From positions 927,607-991,606 of the forward strand of contig NOKP01000004.1 of NCBI GenBank assembly GCA_002682825.1: a stretch of DNA of 64,000 bases. Direction: 5' to 3'. Position numbers and translations under genes: made by a program. The DNA comes from Neonectria sp. B-13 (lineage: Eukaryota; Ascomycota; Sordariomycetes; Hypocreales; Nectriaceae). Below, piece after piece: positions 33,531-44,311 of the stretch; position 1 is the first letter of the stretch; each line of letters starts with the position of its first letter. Below the pieces are notes generated by a model. The model was given only the letters and a program-made list of their open reading frames with translations, was not told the DNA's origin and made no database searches.

Positions 33531-35124
33531 GGGTTGCAGGTCAACTCCGGCCCGGACTCTTACATCGTCGGCGACGCCGTGCCGGCGTCTTCACACTTCT
33601 CCCAGGTCCCTTCAAGCAAGTGCCCGTCTCGGGACAGCCGGCCCCAGGTTTCCCTTTGAGGCGCCCAACAAGGGGAAGCTCCTCTCGGCCCAGAAGCAGA
33701 GCGTCTCGACCAGGAGCGTCGGTCCTCCGGCTGCCTTCCAGGCCCGGGCTGTCCTCGACGGCTCCATCAACGGCGGGACGCCCATCACTGTGTCGAGTTC
33801 TCCCCGCTTCGTCCAGATCGAAGACAAGCAGCACGGTGGCTGGACGAGGCTGGATCCTGCCGCGTTGCGTGACAGCTGTGCCTGTGCCAAGTGTACGGAT
33901 CCCGCCTCGGGCCAGAAGAACTTTGCGTCGACGGATGTCCCAGCCGATATCGAGATCGACCAGATCCGGCTGGCGCAGGATGGCCTCGGGGTCACGTTCC
34001 GCAACGATATCCAGCGTCTGGCCAAGGGCGGCCACGAGATGATCGTCCCGTGGGACACCATCGAGAAGACGCTGGGCCTCCGCGACGTGGAGAAGCTGCC
34101 GTACCCGCGGCAGGACGCCGTGTATCCCAAGACGGGACGCACGTTCTGGGACAACGAGACCATCAGGAGGCGCATCCGCAAGATCGACTACCACGACTTC
34201 ATCAAGGGCGACGAGGCCTTCTGGCAGACGATCCTAGACCTGTCCAACCTCGGGCTCGTCTTCCTCAAGAACGTGCCGGCCGATGCCGACTCCATCGTCA
34301 ACATCACGACGCGCATCGCCAACATCAAGGAGACCTTCTACGGGCGCACCTTCGACGTGCGCGCCAAGCCCGACGCCGAGAACGTCGCCTACACCAGCGG
34401 CTACCTCGGCCTGCACCAGGACCTGCTGTACCTGGAGCGGCCGCCCGCCATCCAGATCCTGCACTGCCTGGAGAACTCGTGCTCGGGCGGCGAGTCGCTC
34501 TTCAGCGACGGGCTGCGCGCGGGCAAGCTGCTGTGGCTGCAGGAGCAGCGCCGCGCCGTGGCGAACCTCGCGCGCGTGCGCATCCCCTACCACTACGAGA
34601 AGCACGGCTACTGGTACCGCCAGAAGCGCGCGCTGTTCGACGTGACGGTCGCCGACGACATCCTGGCCAGTATCTTCTGGAGCCCGCCGTTCCAGGACCG
34701 CTTCCAGCTGCCGGCCGTCGACGTGCGCGCGTGGCTGGAGCCGGCGCAGTTGTTCGACCGCCTGATCAACGCCGAGGACGCCATGTACCAGGTCAAGATG
34801 GCGGCGGGCGAGTGCGTGCTATTCGACAACATGCGCGTCATGCACGGCCGCCGCGCCTTCGATGCAAGCGGCGGCTCGCGCTGGCTGCGCGGAGCCTACA
34901 TCGAGCGCGAGGACTTTGTCAGCCGTGTGTTGCACGTCCCGGATGCGCTAGCCGAGGCGTACCGCGGCGGCGAGGCGTGGGAGCGGGCCGAGGAGGACCG
35001 CAAGTTGAGGGCGTCGCCGTGGTTTGAAGACGTCAAGGCGCAGTTGGACGGCGTCGAGGACGGGCTGCGGGCAAAGGGGGCGCTGGAGTTGGGCGAGGAG
35101 CACTATCAACAGCTCAATATCTAA
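33502..35124 (+). CDS. Gamma-butyrobetaine dioxygenase-like Fe(II)/2-oxoglutarate enzyme
   Basis: Intronless 540-residue dioxygenase of the TauD/GBBH family, probably acting in carnitine synthesis. The first 40 residues are rich in Arg and Ser with no acids, as in mitochondrial targeting peptides. An N-terminal Cys-rich GBBH_N (DUF971-like) zinc module contains DSCACAKCTDP. The catalytic barrel carries the iron ligands His305-x-Asp307 (GLHQDLLYLERPPAIQ) and distal His448 (RVMHGRRAF), with the 2-oxoglutarate-binding Arg nearby. From about 34000 to 35100 nearly every third base is G or C, unlike most neighbours, so long spurious frames arise on the other frames and strand. Trimethyllysine dioxygenase is the main alternative. 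Confidence 0.9.
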   Translation: MFSHSRLLARGCRSTPARTLTSSATPCRRLHTSPRSLQASARLGTAGPRFPFEAPNKGKLLSAQKQSVSTRSVGPPAAFQARAVLDGSINGGTPITVSSSPRFVQIEDKQHGGWTRLDPAALRDSCACAKCTDPASGQKNFASTDVPADIEIDQIRLAQDGLGVTFRNDIQRLAKGGHEMIVPWDTIEKTLGLRDVEKLPYPRQDAVYPKTGRTFWDNETIRRRIRKIDYHDFIKGDEAFWQTILDLSNLGLVFLKNVPADADSIVNITTRIANIKETFYGRTFDVRAKPDAENVAYTSGYLGLHQDLLYLERPPAIQILHCLENSCSGGESLFSDGLRAGKLLWLQEQRRAVANLARVRIPYHYEKHGYWYRQKRALFDVTVADDILASIFWSPPFQDRFQLPAVDVRAWLEPAQLFDRLINAEDAMYQVKMAAGECVLFDNMRVMHGRRAFDASGGSRWLRGAYIEREDFVSRVLHVPDALAEAYRGGEAWERAEEDRKLRASPWFEDVKAQLDGVEDGLRAKGALELGEEHYQQLNI

Positions 35125-35360
35125 TCGGCAAAGATTCAACAAAAGCGATTTAGGACAAGGAGGGATTGGGTCACAGTATCACGGGCCCCTAGCGTAGCGA
35201 GAATTTGTATGGATTGGTTGCTGAAGCTTGAAACGACAAAATATCAACCGAGTGCGCTTCCTGCTGTCGCCTTGCCTAGTTACGCCCGTGCTTCAATTTC
35301 CTAAACTAGATGCACGAATCATCAAGTCACATCAAGCGACCGAGTATCATCACTTCACCC

Positions 35361-36851
35361 CTACTTATCCCACTTCTTGGCCTCGACACCATCCGGAGGC
35401 ACCGTCTCCACGGTGCGGTCTTTGACGTCGTTCCAGTCGGTGCTGAGGCTGGTGCCGTTGCTCTCCGTGAAGCTCTTCATCATAGCCCGCTGCTGCTCAG
35501 GGTTGGCGCCCTTGAACAGCTTCTTAAAGAAGACGTTGACATCTTTGCCTTCCTCTTCATCCTCGTCCTCTCCAAAAGTGTCCCAGTTCTTAGCCCCAGT
35601 ACGAGATGAGGTCGGGTACGAGAGGCCAGCAGGTTTTGAGGGTTCGGTGGGTGCTGCAGGTCCTTTACCCTTGGCTTCTGTGGATGAAGGAGCGGTCGCT
35701 TCAGCGTCGGGCTTGGCCGATTCTTCGGAGGCCTGAATGGCTTTGTTTCTAGCTTCCTTCAAGAAGTCGAGTCTACGAGTGCCTAGTTAGTGCAGTTGCT
35801 GAAATAGATGGAATATCACTTACTCGGCCTGCTCCTTTGCGGCATCGACATCAGTTGGTTCCTCCTTGCTCTCGCCCTTGAGCTGGGGCCACTTGCCCGG
35901 GTTCTTCTTCTTCAGCGTGAGCTCAACCTTGTTCGGGGTGACAGTGTACTTGGAAGCATCGGCATCGATCTCGCCCCAGAGATCGAGTCGGAAGGGCTTC
36001 TCGTCGCCGTTGGGATAGATGACCGAGTCAAGGATGACTGCAGAAGGAAGGTACTGAACCTGGAGCTTCTCCTTGTTGACACCCTTGGAGAAGATGGAAA
36101 CGGACATGGTCGCACCGCTCTGGAACTCCTGGAGGCGGATTGGCGCGTCCGCGGGGACTACTGGCTTAGCTGCTGCCTGTGTAGGTGCTGTCGTGATGGG
36201 CTTGGGAGCTTCAGGCTCCTTTGCGGCGCCGTGATCGGCGAGGTCCTTCTGCTCGGGCTTCAGGCTAGTCGTGAGCTTTCTCGCAGGGTCGTCCTTGGGG
36301 AGCTTCTCCATTGGGAAGAGGATCTGCATGCGAAGAGTGCTGGCCGTCCGCCACTCCTTTGCCTGCGCGGGGCCCTGGTCCCCCAGTGCCGACATGTCGC
36401 CCCTCTCCCTGGCCTTGTTGATCTCGTCGTTCTGGGCCTCCTCCTTGGCATCCTCCATCGTCACCGTGTAAAAGCCGTTCTCGTCCGTGCATTTCTTCGC
36501 GGGGTCCTCCTTCTCGACGGCCGGGAAGCCCTTGATCAGCCGCATGGCGTACACACAGCAGGCGTCGGCGTTGGCATACTGGCGCAGGCGGAAGTAGGCG
36601 ACGGCACGGCGGTACTGGGCCTCGGCGAGGAGGGGTCGCTTGTTGCGCTGGTAGGCAGTGTGCCAGGCGAGGTTTGCGTCGTCGAGGGCTTCCTGGAACC
36701 GACCAAGGCTGATGAGGGCCTTGGAGCGGGCGACGAGCCAGGTCGGGTTCGGGGACACCTTCAGCGCCGCCGAGAGCTTGTTGACGGCTTCGTCCCACTT
36801 TCTCGCCTCAGCGGCGTCGAGGCCTTGCTGGGCCTGCGTGATGTGCGACAT
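35361..36851 (-). CDS. SGT1: SGT1 co-chaperone (TPR-CS-SGS protein)
   Basis: 479-residue Hsp90 co-chaperone linking Hsp90 to SCF ubiquitin ligases and the kinetochore. Exons 36851-35824 and 35772-35361 are separated by a 51-nt intron. N-terminal TPR repeats cover about residues 1-130 (AQQGLDAAEARKWDEAVNKLSAAL..., FQEALDDANLAW). The CS domain covers about residues 236-325 (PIRLQEFQSG ... VYPNGDEKPFRLDLW ... VELTLKKKNPGKWPQL). The SGS domain is at the C-terminus (SSRTGAKNWDTFGEDEDEEE, VNVFFKKLFKGANPEQQRAMM). All three hallmark domains are in the normal order. The first intron base follows the phase-2 GA of Glu, which restores ELDFLKEARN. Confidence 0.96.
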
Positions 36852-37225
36852 GGTGGAGGGTGTATGTACGAGAGAGACTGCGGGAGTTTCGAGTGCAGTC
36901 TCGTGGGAGGGGAGAATAGACTGGTGAGAGTTGTTGGTCTGTTGGTTTCCTAGTTGGAAGTTGGAAGTTGGAAGTCGTGTGGTTGGTTCTGGAAGCTCTA
37001 GTGGGGCACGGCCAGCTGCCTGAAAGCCGGAGGTCTGGTTGGTGGTGGGGTATTCGCAGGTAGCAACCGCAAGAGCGGGGCATCACGGAAACAAGTAAGT
37101 TAACAAGACATCTCGGTGCAAAGGCTGATTCCAATATACCAAAGACGTCATAGAATTGATATTATAATTATAGGTTTATAGTCTCCATATTCTATTAGAA
37201 CCCCAACTACGAGTACAGTTGCTCG
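36852..37225. other. Intergenic region, SGT1 promoter and ERG7 3' side
   Basis: Contains a short TTGGAAG triplet repeat near 36952-36975 and an AT-rich tract at 37140-37190 that may hold the lanosterol synthase polyadenylation region. No gene. Confidence 0.45.
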
Positions 37226-39689
37226 CTATCCCTCCTTCGTCTCATCATCATCATCATAATCCTCCTCATCATCATCCGACGACGGGAAGTTAATTCCGGC
37301 CACAAGCTTCTCATCCGGAAACCTCCTGGCAAACATACCCAGCGCTTTGATCGTAAATGTAAACTTGTAGTTTGGGTAGGAGATCATGCACGACTTGTTA
37401 AAGACGCCTTCAATCGCCTCCTGCAGCCACTCTCCGTTGGGCTGTTGTCGGTCCATGATGAACTGGATCCCTTTCCGGAGAGGCTCCACGTTGGAGTACT
37501 CGGCTTCCATCAGGCCGATCAGAGCCCAAGCCGTTTGCACGACAAGAGACCCGGTGGGGTGCTCATGGTACTCCATGGTCTCGCAAGCCTGGACCAACGA
37601 TTAGCACACAGCCCATGGGCCAGCAACCGGGCGAATAAACACGGAAACATACCTTGTAACTCTCCGACCATCCGCCATCGTGCCTCTGCTTTGACAAGAG
37701 AAAATCACAGCCCCGGCTAGAGACTTTGCTGTTGGAATACGTCTCGCCAATGCTGGCCATGCTTTCAAGAGCAAACATTGTTGCGTACGTGAAGCAAATG
37801 CCCCAGCTGCCATACCAACTACCGTCGGGCCTCTGGTTCGTCTTGATCCAGCTAGTCGCTCCCTTGATAAGTAGCTCAATTTCCTCTGTCCGATAGTCTG
37901 GCCAGTGCTTGCTGAATAGTGAAAGTGCCGTGACACATGCCGTGGTGCATTCAGGGTAGTCGTACTCAATCATGATTCGGCCAAACACCTCAGCAGCATT
38001 GAGCATTTCCAAGTACTCTCCGCCTCTCCGTGCCTCATACGAGGACATCCCGCCGTTCTCATTTTGGTAAAGGACCAAAGTGTCAACCGCATCAAATATG
38101 CGCTGGTCTTCAATGACTTGGGGGAACCCTTTCGTCTTCTGAAGCAGAATGATTGCCTTCAAGGCCTCCGAAATACAATCGCTGACGCCATAGCCCTGGT
38201 CTTTGTTGCTGAATGGCCAGCCACCTTTTCGAGGTTGGCGATAGCACTTCTCTTGGTCCACACAATTCTCTCGAATTTGTTGGCGTTCTAGGTAGTGGAG
38301 AGACTTCATGAGCATGGGGCGCCACCTCTCGTCGTCTTGCAGCCCAGCCTCAAACACGGCTTGGATCAAAAAGGCAGTGTCCCAGCACTGGACGCCGTTG
38401 GTTCCATTGACCAGCATGCCCTCGTCCTTGACCCACAAGTACTCTTCCAGGCGCTCGATGTGTCGCTTAAAACTGAAGGCATCGGGACCGTCCCGAACGT
38501 AACAGACCAATGTGTTCATGGGGGAGTTGACTGGGGCGAGGTTGGCATAGTCGGTGTTGGCATCTTCCATGTCGACCAGCTCGCTAACCCAGGCTTCCGC
38601 CTTGTTCTTGATCGCATCCGTCCGGAGGTAGGGGTTATAGACGTGAACCAAAAGCCAATTGGCTGCGTTCAAAATCCAGGACTTCGGGTGGTAATTATCA
38701 ACGGCTGTAATACTATTGCGGTGGCTTTTCCAGTTGATCTCGCTGTGGGGTTGCGTGAACAGCTCCTGCTTCAGGCCACGAATGATATCAGTCTCCTCGC
38801 AACTCCATTTCTTAGAGTAGAGGTAGCCCATGGGCAAGAAGACCATCCGGATGTGAATCCACCACCTCCAAGGAGAAAAGGGGAGCCAGTCCGGGAGGAG
38901 CCAAATCTCAGGGGGCACAGGATTCACAATATCCCAGTCAACCACACCGAGCACCGCCATCCAGAACTTGGCCCAGTGCGGCGCGTAGAGGGCGCCTCCA
39001 AGCTTGTGCAAGGTTCCTCGAGCCTTGACCATGAGGGGGTCCTCAGGGTCCACCCCGACAAGTCGGAGAGCAATGTAGTTCATGGCCGTGCCGAAGACGG
39101 TGCTCTCCCCCTCAATGTGCAATCCCCAACCGCCATCTTCTGGATGCGCCCGCGCGGTGATGTAGTTCTTGATCTCGATCGCATGCGCGGGGGGAATCGG
39201 GATCTTGGTAGCATACCAGGTGATGACGAAGCCGGGGAGGAGGAACATGGGGCCGCCGTACTCGCAACCCCAGTGGCCGCTGGGCATTTGAAGCTTTTCG
39301 AAGAAGCTGAGGCCATTGTTGGCGGCATCCAGGGGGTTCTCGGGGTTTGGGAGTACTGGGAGGTCCTGCGCACGGAGAACGAGTAGTTAGCGAGTTGGCC
39401 ATAGTTGTCAACGTTGTTAGGAGAGGGGATTTACCAGAGGCAAGTTCAAGTAGTACTTTTCAGCATAGCTCTGTGGCCATTCCTTGGCCTCTTTGTCGTC
39501 GGCCAGGTAGTGCCAGGTGTGACGGCTGTCGTCGTCCTTGACTCTCCATCTCGTATGGTCGGTCCTGGCCTCGATGCGCGGCTGTTTGGGGAGTGGCTGG
39601 CCGGGAAGGGGACGAGACTTGTGGTTGGAGTCAGCACCGCGCTTACGCGACGTGACCTTGCTGACGTCACGTCCTGTTGCGGACACCAT
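37226..39689 (-). CDS. ERG7: Lanosterol synthase (2,3-oxidosqualene cyclase)
   Basis: 776-residue sterol-pathway enzyme that cyclises oxidosqualene to lanosterol at the ER/lipid-droplet membrane. Exons are 39689-39435, 39365-37653 and 37588-37226; all introns are phase 0. The catalytic acid is Asp481 in SDCISEA, the DCTAE-type motif. QW repeats are visible, for example QRPDGSWYGSWG, KQRHDGGWSE, QQPNGEWLQE and PEDGGWGLH. The membrane-insertion region is near FSPWRWWIHIRMVFLPMGYLYSKKW. The N-terminus is a basic leader, and the C-terminus ends in an acidic tail (DDDEEDYDDDDETKEG). It diverges from SPO11 with a 551-bp spacer. A paralogous triterpene cyclase is possible, but nothing suggests a secondary-metabolite cluster. 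Confidence 0.95.
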
Positions 39690-40240
39690 CCTCTGGCTGT
39701 TTGGATTGAGCGCCTGATGCAGGTATTCAGCGTTCCTGAGCCGAGTCTCTGGCTCCGACAGCGATTGAGGGAAGCAATTGAGATGTGGTGGAGAGATGAG
39801 TTAGCCCAAGCCCCAGAGAAAGTCCAGAGGCGCCTACAGCTACTTAATTAAACAGTTGACAGCACTTGTCCAGGCCCTGTCCCACTGACCGGGGGCACTG
39901 TCCGCGCCGTCCCACTTTCCCCCGTTTTCTTCCTCACTTCCACTGCTAGCCAGGCGCCTGGGTGCCTGCCAAATTCCAGTGAAGTGGAGAGCAGGTCCCC
40001 AGAATTATCCGTACTAGCGGTCAGGACTCCCCTGTCCCTCGTTCTCGTCCCTGGAAAAACGTTGGGTACGTGAAACCAGCTGCACCTTTTCGCACCTTTT
40101 CGCATGTGACAAGTTGCACGGCAGGACCCCTTCCACTGAAGCCAGTGGGTTCTAGATTGATTCTGGAAGCCATCTCACTATTCTTCACTCTCAGGATTTC
40201 CTCCTGATTTCTCGGCTCGCCTTTGTCCATCGTCTACAAT
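39690..40240. promoter_or_regulatory. Divergent ERG7-SPO11 promoter region
   Basis: 551 bp between two divergent starts. It contains a direct repeat of CGCACCTTTT (about 40082-40103, CACCTTTTCG twice) roughly 140 bp before the SPO11 ATG. I see no canonical sterol-regulatory (TCGTATA) element. Confidence 0.45.
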
Positions 40241-41879
40241 ATGGAGATGGATTCAACAGCCCGCATGGCCCCGCCAGCTGCTGCGCCAGAACTAATGCAG
40301 TGCAGTCGAGGTGACAACCCGCCACCATCACCACCACCACCACCAACGGGAGAAGAGAGCGACTACGAGTCTGATACGAATACGGCGGCAATACACGGCC
40401 TCGGGATCGTCGTTGGGTCCGTCGTGGCCCGCATTGAAACCATCCTGGAAGCGATTGCGGATTCCCTCGCTGCATGTCAAGAGCTGTCAATTGCTCTGTC
40501 ACGCAGAGGCTCACATCGCAGAGCCTCCGAAACCCGTCTGGAGCACATATGTTTTCCTGGCCGGACCGTGCAGGAAGCCCGGAAGTTTGGCAAGTTCTTT
40601 GCTACGTCCCAGATTCTCCATCATCTGACTGTCCGCCCAGCTCGAATACTTCTCATTCTTCAATTGTCCCATGATGCCCTGGTTTCCGGCACTATCCTTA
40701 CTAAGCGGTGTGTCAAGCTCCGACGGCCGATTCCTAGTGCGTGCACCAGTGTGCTAACGGGGTTTGCGTGGTACAGTCACATCTACTACCAGCATCAAGA
40801 CCTCTTCGAGAAGCAAAGCCAAGTGGACGAGCTCGTGGATGATCTCGCATTGACGCTAGGCGTCAATCGCGGAGATCTGAACATCGTGCGCCTCTCAGCC
40901 AGTATACCACCAATGCCAGCTAATGTCGGCTAATCGCAACAGGTTGCTGCCTCCAAGGGTGTCTTGGCTGGCCCCTTAGTAGTCGAGCTGAAGGATGGCA
41001 GCTGCCTGGACTCAACAGCAGGTAACATGGTCAGTGAACATGATATGACGCCTTTGGCCGTCTCTCACCTGCTCAGGGCATCCCCATTCCAACAACCAAA
41101 TCCATCTCAAAGATCAACCTCGATAATTTGCGGTGGATCTTAGTTGTTGAGAAGGATGTAAGACATCATCAGCCTGTAACTCATATGTGGTGCCAATGAT
41201 CATAGGCTGTTTTCCGTTCTTTATGCTCCTCCCAATTCTGGAGGACATCCTCTTGCGGGCCCGGGGTGGTCCTCACGGTAAGCGGACTGTCACCTTCTTA
41301 TCTGACGAAGCTGAACAGTGCCAGGCGAAAGGATACCCGGACTTAATCACCCGATCGTTTTTGAACCTGGTTCACGCAACGAATCGCCGTTTGCCAATAC
41401 TAGGCCTGCTAGATTTCGACCCGGATGGTGTTAATATCCTCAAATGCTACCGGTACGGCTCCCAAAAACTAGCCCACGAAGCCAATGCCCGCACACCCGC
41501 AATGAGATGGCTAGGGATCAAGTCGAGCCAGTTGATGCGCATTCCTGGGGTAGAGCCTACGAGCCTCCAAAATCTGGATACAGCGTCCAACCAGAGCAGT
41601 CAGAATTCCTCACTCACCCTCACTACAGGCAGAACCTCTGTCTCATCAACGTCTTGTCAGGACCCAATAACTTATTTATCCTCGAGAGACCGCCGAGCCG
41701 CTGAATCAGCCTTGAAGGTGCTCCACAACTCTCCTCCAGGGGAAACGGAGGCGGCAGAAATGAAGCGGGAGTTGCAAGTCATGCTCAAGCTTGGAGTGAA
41801 AGCGGAAATCGAGTGGCTCGATGAGTCTGGAAATCTATGCCAGTGGCTGGATCAAGAAATGACGCTTGCTCTATCCTGA
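40241..41879 (+). CDS. SPO11: Meiotic recombination protein Spo11
   Basis: 441-residue topoisomerase VI-like protein that makes meiotic DNA double-strand breaks in the nucleus. Seven exons: 40241-40589, 40641-40707, 40777-40885, 40943-41029, 41077-41157, 41206-41277 and 41319-41879. The 5Y-CAP domain reads ARKFARILLILQLSHDALVSG and then TKRHIYYQHQDLF, with the Tyr142-Tyr143 pair; by alignment to known Spo11 the second should be the catalytic tyrosine. The Toprim domain contains the metal-binding DFDPDG (Asp287, Asp289, Asp291) after GYPDLITRSF. Intron 1 (40590-40640) only works as GC-AG (G/GCAAGT donor), because GT choices shift the frame and lose the ARKFARIL core. Intron 6 is very short (41 nt). 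The N-terminus is proline-rich and disordered. Confidence 0.95.
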
Positions 41880-42072
41880 ATTACAAAGCCATTTGGAAGC
41901 ACGTTCTGATGTACTATTAGTTCAGCTCAAAGAGATGCATCCGAAGCAATATGCTTACCCGGTACCCACCCCACTTGTACCGTGCGAAAACCGCGGGGTA
42001 TTTACCCACACAGTCCCCTCACTCTTCATAAAATTTTGTAATCTTTCACCCCAAACATCCATAATTGTCACC

Positions 42073-42731
42073 ATGGCTCCCAAACTCACAGAAGAAGAGA
42101 TCGATGATCTCATTTACTTTGCTCGCGCCGGCGAGAAGGACGACTTGATCGAGACCCTCAATGCCCTAGCAGATCGGGAGAAGGCCACGTCAGCCGAGGT
42201 CGTCGCAGCCGCTCAGGATGGCGCAAAATCCACATGCCTTCACATGGCAACTGGAAATGGGCATTTAGGTAAGACAACGACTCATTCGCACCAGCTTCAC
42301 AACTAGGCGCTGTGAATGTCCCTGTGTTTTAAAGAATTTTGAGGCTGATTCTACTGATAGAGGTTGTTCGCTATCTGGTTCAGTGCTTCGAGTCACGGCC
42401 GAAAGAGGAGAAGCAGGCGTTTCTCGATGAGGGAAATGAGCATGGAAACACTGGTCTTCACTGGGCGGCCCTGGGTGGCCATCTCGACACGGTCAAGTTT
42501 CTAATGGAGCAGGGAGCGACCCCTGCGCTCGCCAACGAACAGAACTACGTCCCCTTGGATCTCGCCTATTTCAACAACCACAACGAGATTGCTCAGTACT
42601 TCCTGAAGGTTGCCGAAAGCCTCGAGACCAATGAAGGCGACACCGGCTTGAGTGCTGCTGTCGAGGCTGTTGAGATCGAGGGTGGTGATGAGAAGGCTGA
42701 AGAGAAGAAGGACGACAAGGAGACTGCTTGA
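42073..42731 (+). CDS. Small ankyrin-repeat protein (YAR1-like)
   Basis: 188-residue protein from exons 42073-42268 and 42361-42731 (92-nt intron). Start in CACCATGG context. After a helical N-terminus (LTEEEIDDLIYFARAG) come ankyrin repeats: STCLHMATGNGHLEVVRYLV across the splice junction, NTGLHWAALGGHLDTVKFLM, and YVPLDLAYFNNHNEIAQYFL. The C-terminus is acidic and Lys/Glu-rich. Length and layout match yeast Yar1, the chaperone that keeps ribosomal protein Rps3 soluble during nuclear import; the assignment rests on this resemblance only. Confidence 0.85.
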
Positions 42732-43564
42732 GTGACTCAGGCAGGACATCCAAGAAAAAGAGCAAATCAATGCTCCAATGCAGCATATTGAGCAGATTCA
42801 GATGATTCTGATGGGTAAAAAGAATGGTGTTGAGGAGGAGGACTGGTTGACTGTCGAAAATATGACACTTCCCGCTTCGCGATTCATAGGGTATGGCAGG
42901 AGCCAGAGGCCGGGCTGCAGGGGCGCAATGAAGAACATATGGTCGGTTTCAAGCCTACAGGTCCTTTAATGGCAAAAGAATCTGTGACTTTGACCTAATG
43001 CAAGGCAACAAAGTAGGTAGAATGGATAGAAGTCGCCATCTAGATGAAAGCAACGGCAGACATGGCGACTTGAGTTCAATTTTCCATCTGAGCCATCTGT
43101 CATCACTCTATCACTTTGCCGCGCCTCTTCCTTGGATATTTTGGGCCCCATGCCGCACACTTTCTCGGCAGACCGCCACGTCGAGCTACAAATGAAACAT
43201 TAGAATGGATTCTGTGATCTAAGCTGTTCCAGAATCATGTGTTCTGGTCCTTGTTCAGCGAATGATAGCATCAATGATCCAAGGAGTTACTCCTTTGTTT
43301 TTGTAGTGTTGGGTAGAAACCCCCCTAACGTGACCATATTCTGGCTGTTCACTTAAGAACTGTCTTGAACGTTGTGCAAATTTAGCGTTCTTGAAATCGC
43401 AAGAACACAAAGCACCTGAAACTCGGTATATTTATACCTCTCCATTCAGCGATTCCAGACCGCCCGTCTTCGCAGGCCTGGCCACCCAACTAACACCCAT
43501 TCAACCCTACACGTTTCAACACAACCATAATCTACCTTAACTGCTGCGCTGAAACAATTGCAAC
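42732..43564. other. Intergenic region
   Basis: 833 bp with no gene. A TATA-like TATATTTATA lies at 43427-43436, about 130 bp before the next ATG, followed by CA-rich leader sequence. Confidence 0.45.
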
Positions 43565-44311
43565 ATGTGTCAATATCTGATGATCAGTTTCGCGTGTCTG
43601 CATACACAGAAGACAGACGCTATGGTGCGATGCGACGACCCTTTCAAATGTCTTAAAAGCCAGATGTTTCGGGCAGTCGACACTTCGGATAGTAACGACC
43701 TCCCCCTCGAAATGTACAGATCCCATGAGCTCCCAGGTGTGAGCTGCCAAGAATGCTCCTTCTCTATGCTTCGAGCTGAGGCGGAAAAGGAGAAGGACTA
43801 CAGAAACATCAGCAAGTCGCTCGCTCAAATCAAGGAGGACGTCGAAGGCCTCTCGGATGCCATGAGCTGGGAGCGACCTCAGTTCAAGGATATGCAAAGG
43901 GAGATTCCGAGACAAGCTCCAAACACGAGCGTAATTCGCCGCCAGAGACCTGTGGCCGAGTATAAGAAAACGTGTGCCGCTGGAGGTTGCCAGGCGGCGA
44001 CGGTCATCAACATCCACGGACGCAGGGGAGATTTCTGCAAGAGACACACGTGCGCAGCGAGCGATATTGGGTGTCTCCAGGACGCATACAGTCCCACAAT
44101 ACCCCATCGGGTTGTTTTTTACTGTCTTGCTCACACGTGTACCCGCGACGGATGCGAGTCGAGGGTCTCGGGGTCAAATTCGGATCTTTGTGTTGAACAC
44201 CTCGGAAGACATGTGTGGAAGCAAACCCAAGCAAAGAAGTCTTCTCGTGAAAGAACGGAGGAGATACAAGCTTGGCAGCAGGAGGTTGACGACGGAGAAT
44301 TATGGATGTAA
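43565..44311 (+). CDS. Cys/His-rich protein with repeated zinc-knuckle-like units, function unknown
   Basis: Intronless 248-residue protein, family not recognised. An N-terminal part with scattered cysteines (MCQYLMISFACLHTQKTD, VRCDDPFKC, SCQEC) is followed by a helical stretch (about residues 75-105). A C-terminal array then follows, with spacing C-x4-C-x(about 14)-C-x2-H: CAAGGC...FCKRH, then CAASDIGC...FYCLAH, then CTRDGC...LCVEH. Three C-C-C-H units in a row suggest zinc binding. The C-terminus is charged and helical. A TATA box lies about 130 bp upstream. It could be a nucleic-acid or ubiquitin-system protein, but nothing in the sequence decides this. Confidence 0.65.
   Translation: MCQYLMISFACLHTQKTDAMVRCDDPFKCLKSQMFRAVDTSDSNDLPLEMYRSHELPGVSCQECSFSMLRAEAEKEKDYRNISKSLAQIKEDVEGLSDAMSWERPQFKDMQREIPRQAPNTSVIRRQRPVAEYKKTCAAGGCQAATVINIHGRRGDFCKRHTCAASDIGCLQDAYSPTIPHRVVFYCLAHTCTRDGCESRVSGSNSDLCVEHLGRHVWKQTQAKKSSRERTEEIQAWQQEVDDGELWM

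Noticed and set aside
33891..35027. 378-codon alternative frame inside the dioxygenase gene
   Set aside because: Arg/Pro-rich frame typical of a shifted high-GC gene.
35808..36953. 381-codon frame opposite SGT1
   Set aside because: Antisense shadow; SGT1 has all three diagnostic domains on the other strand.
38295..39386. 363-codon frame opposite ERG7
   Set aside because: Antisense shadow of a well-supported oxidosqualene cyclase.
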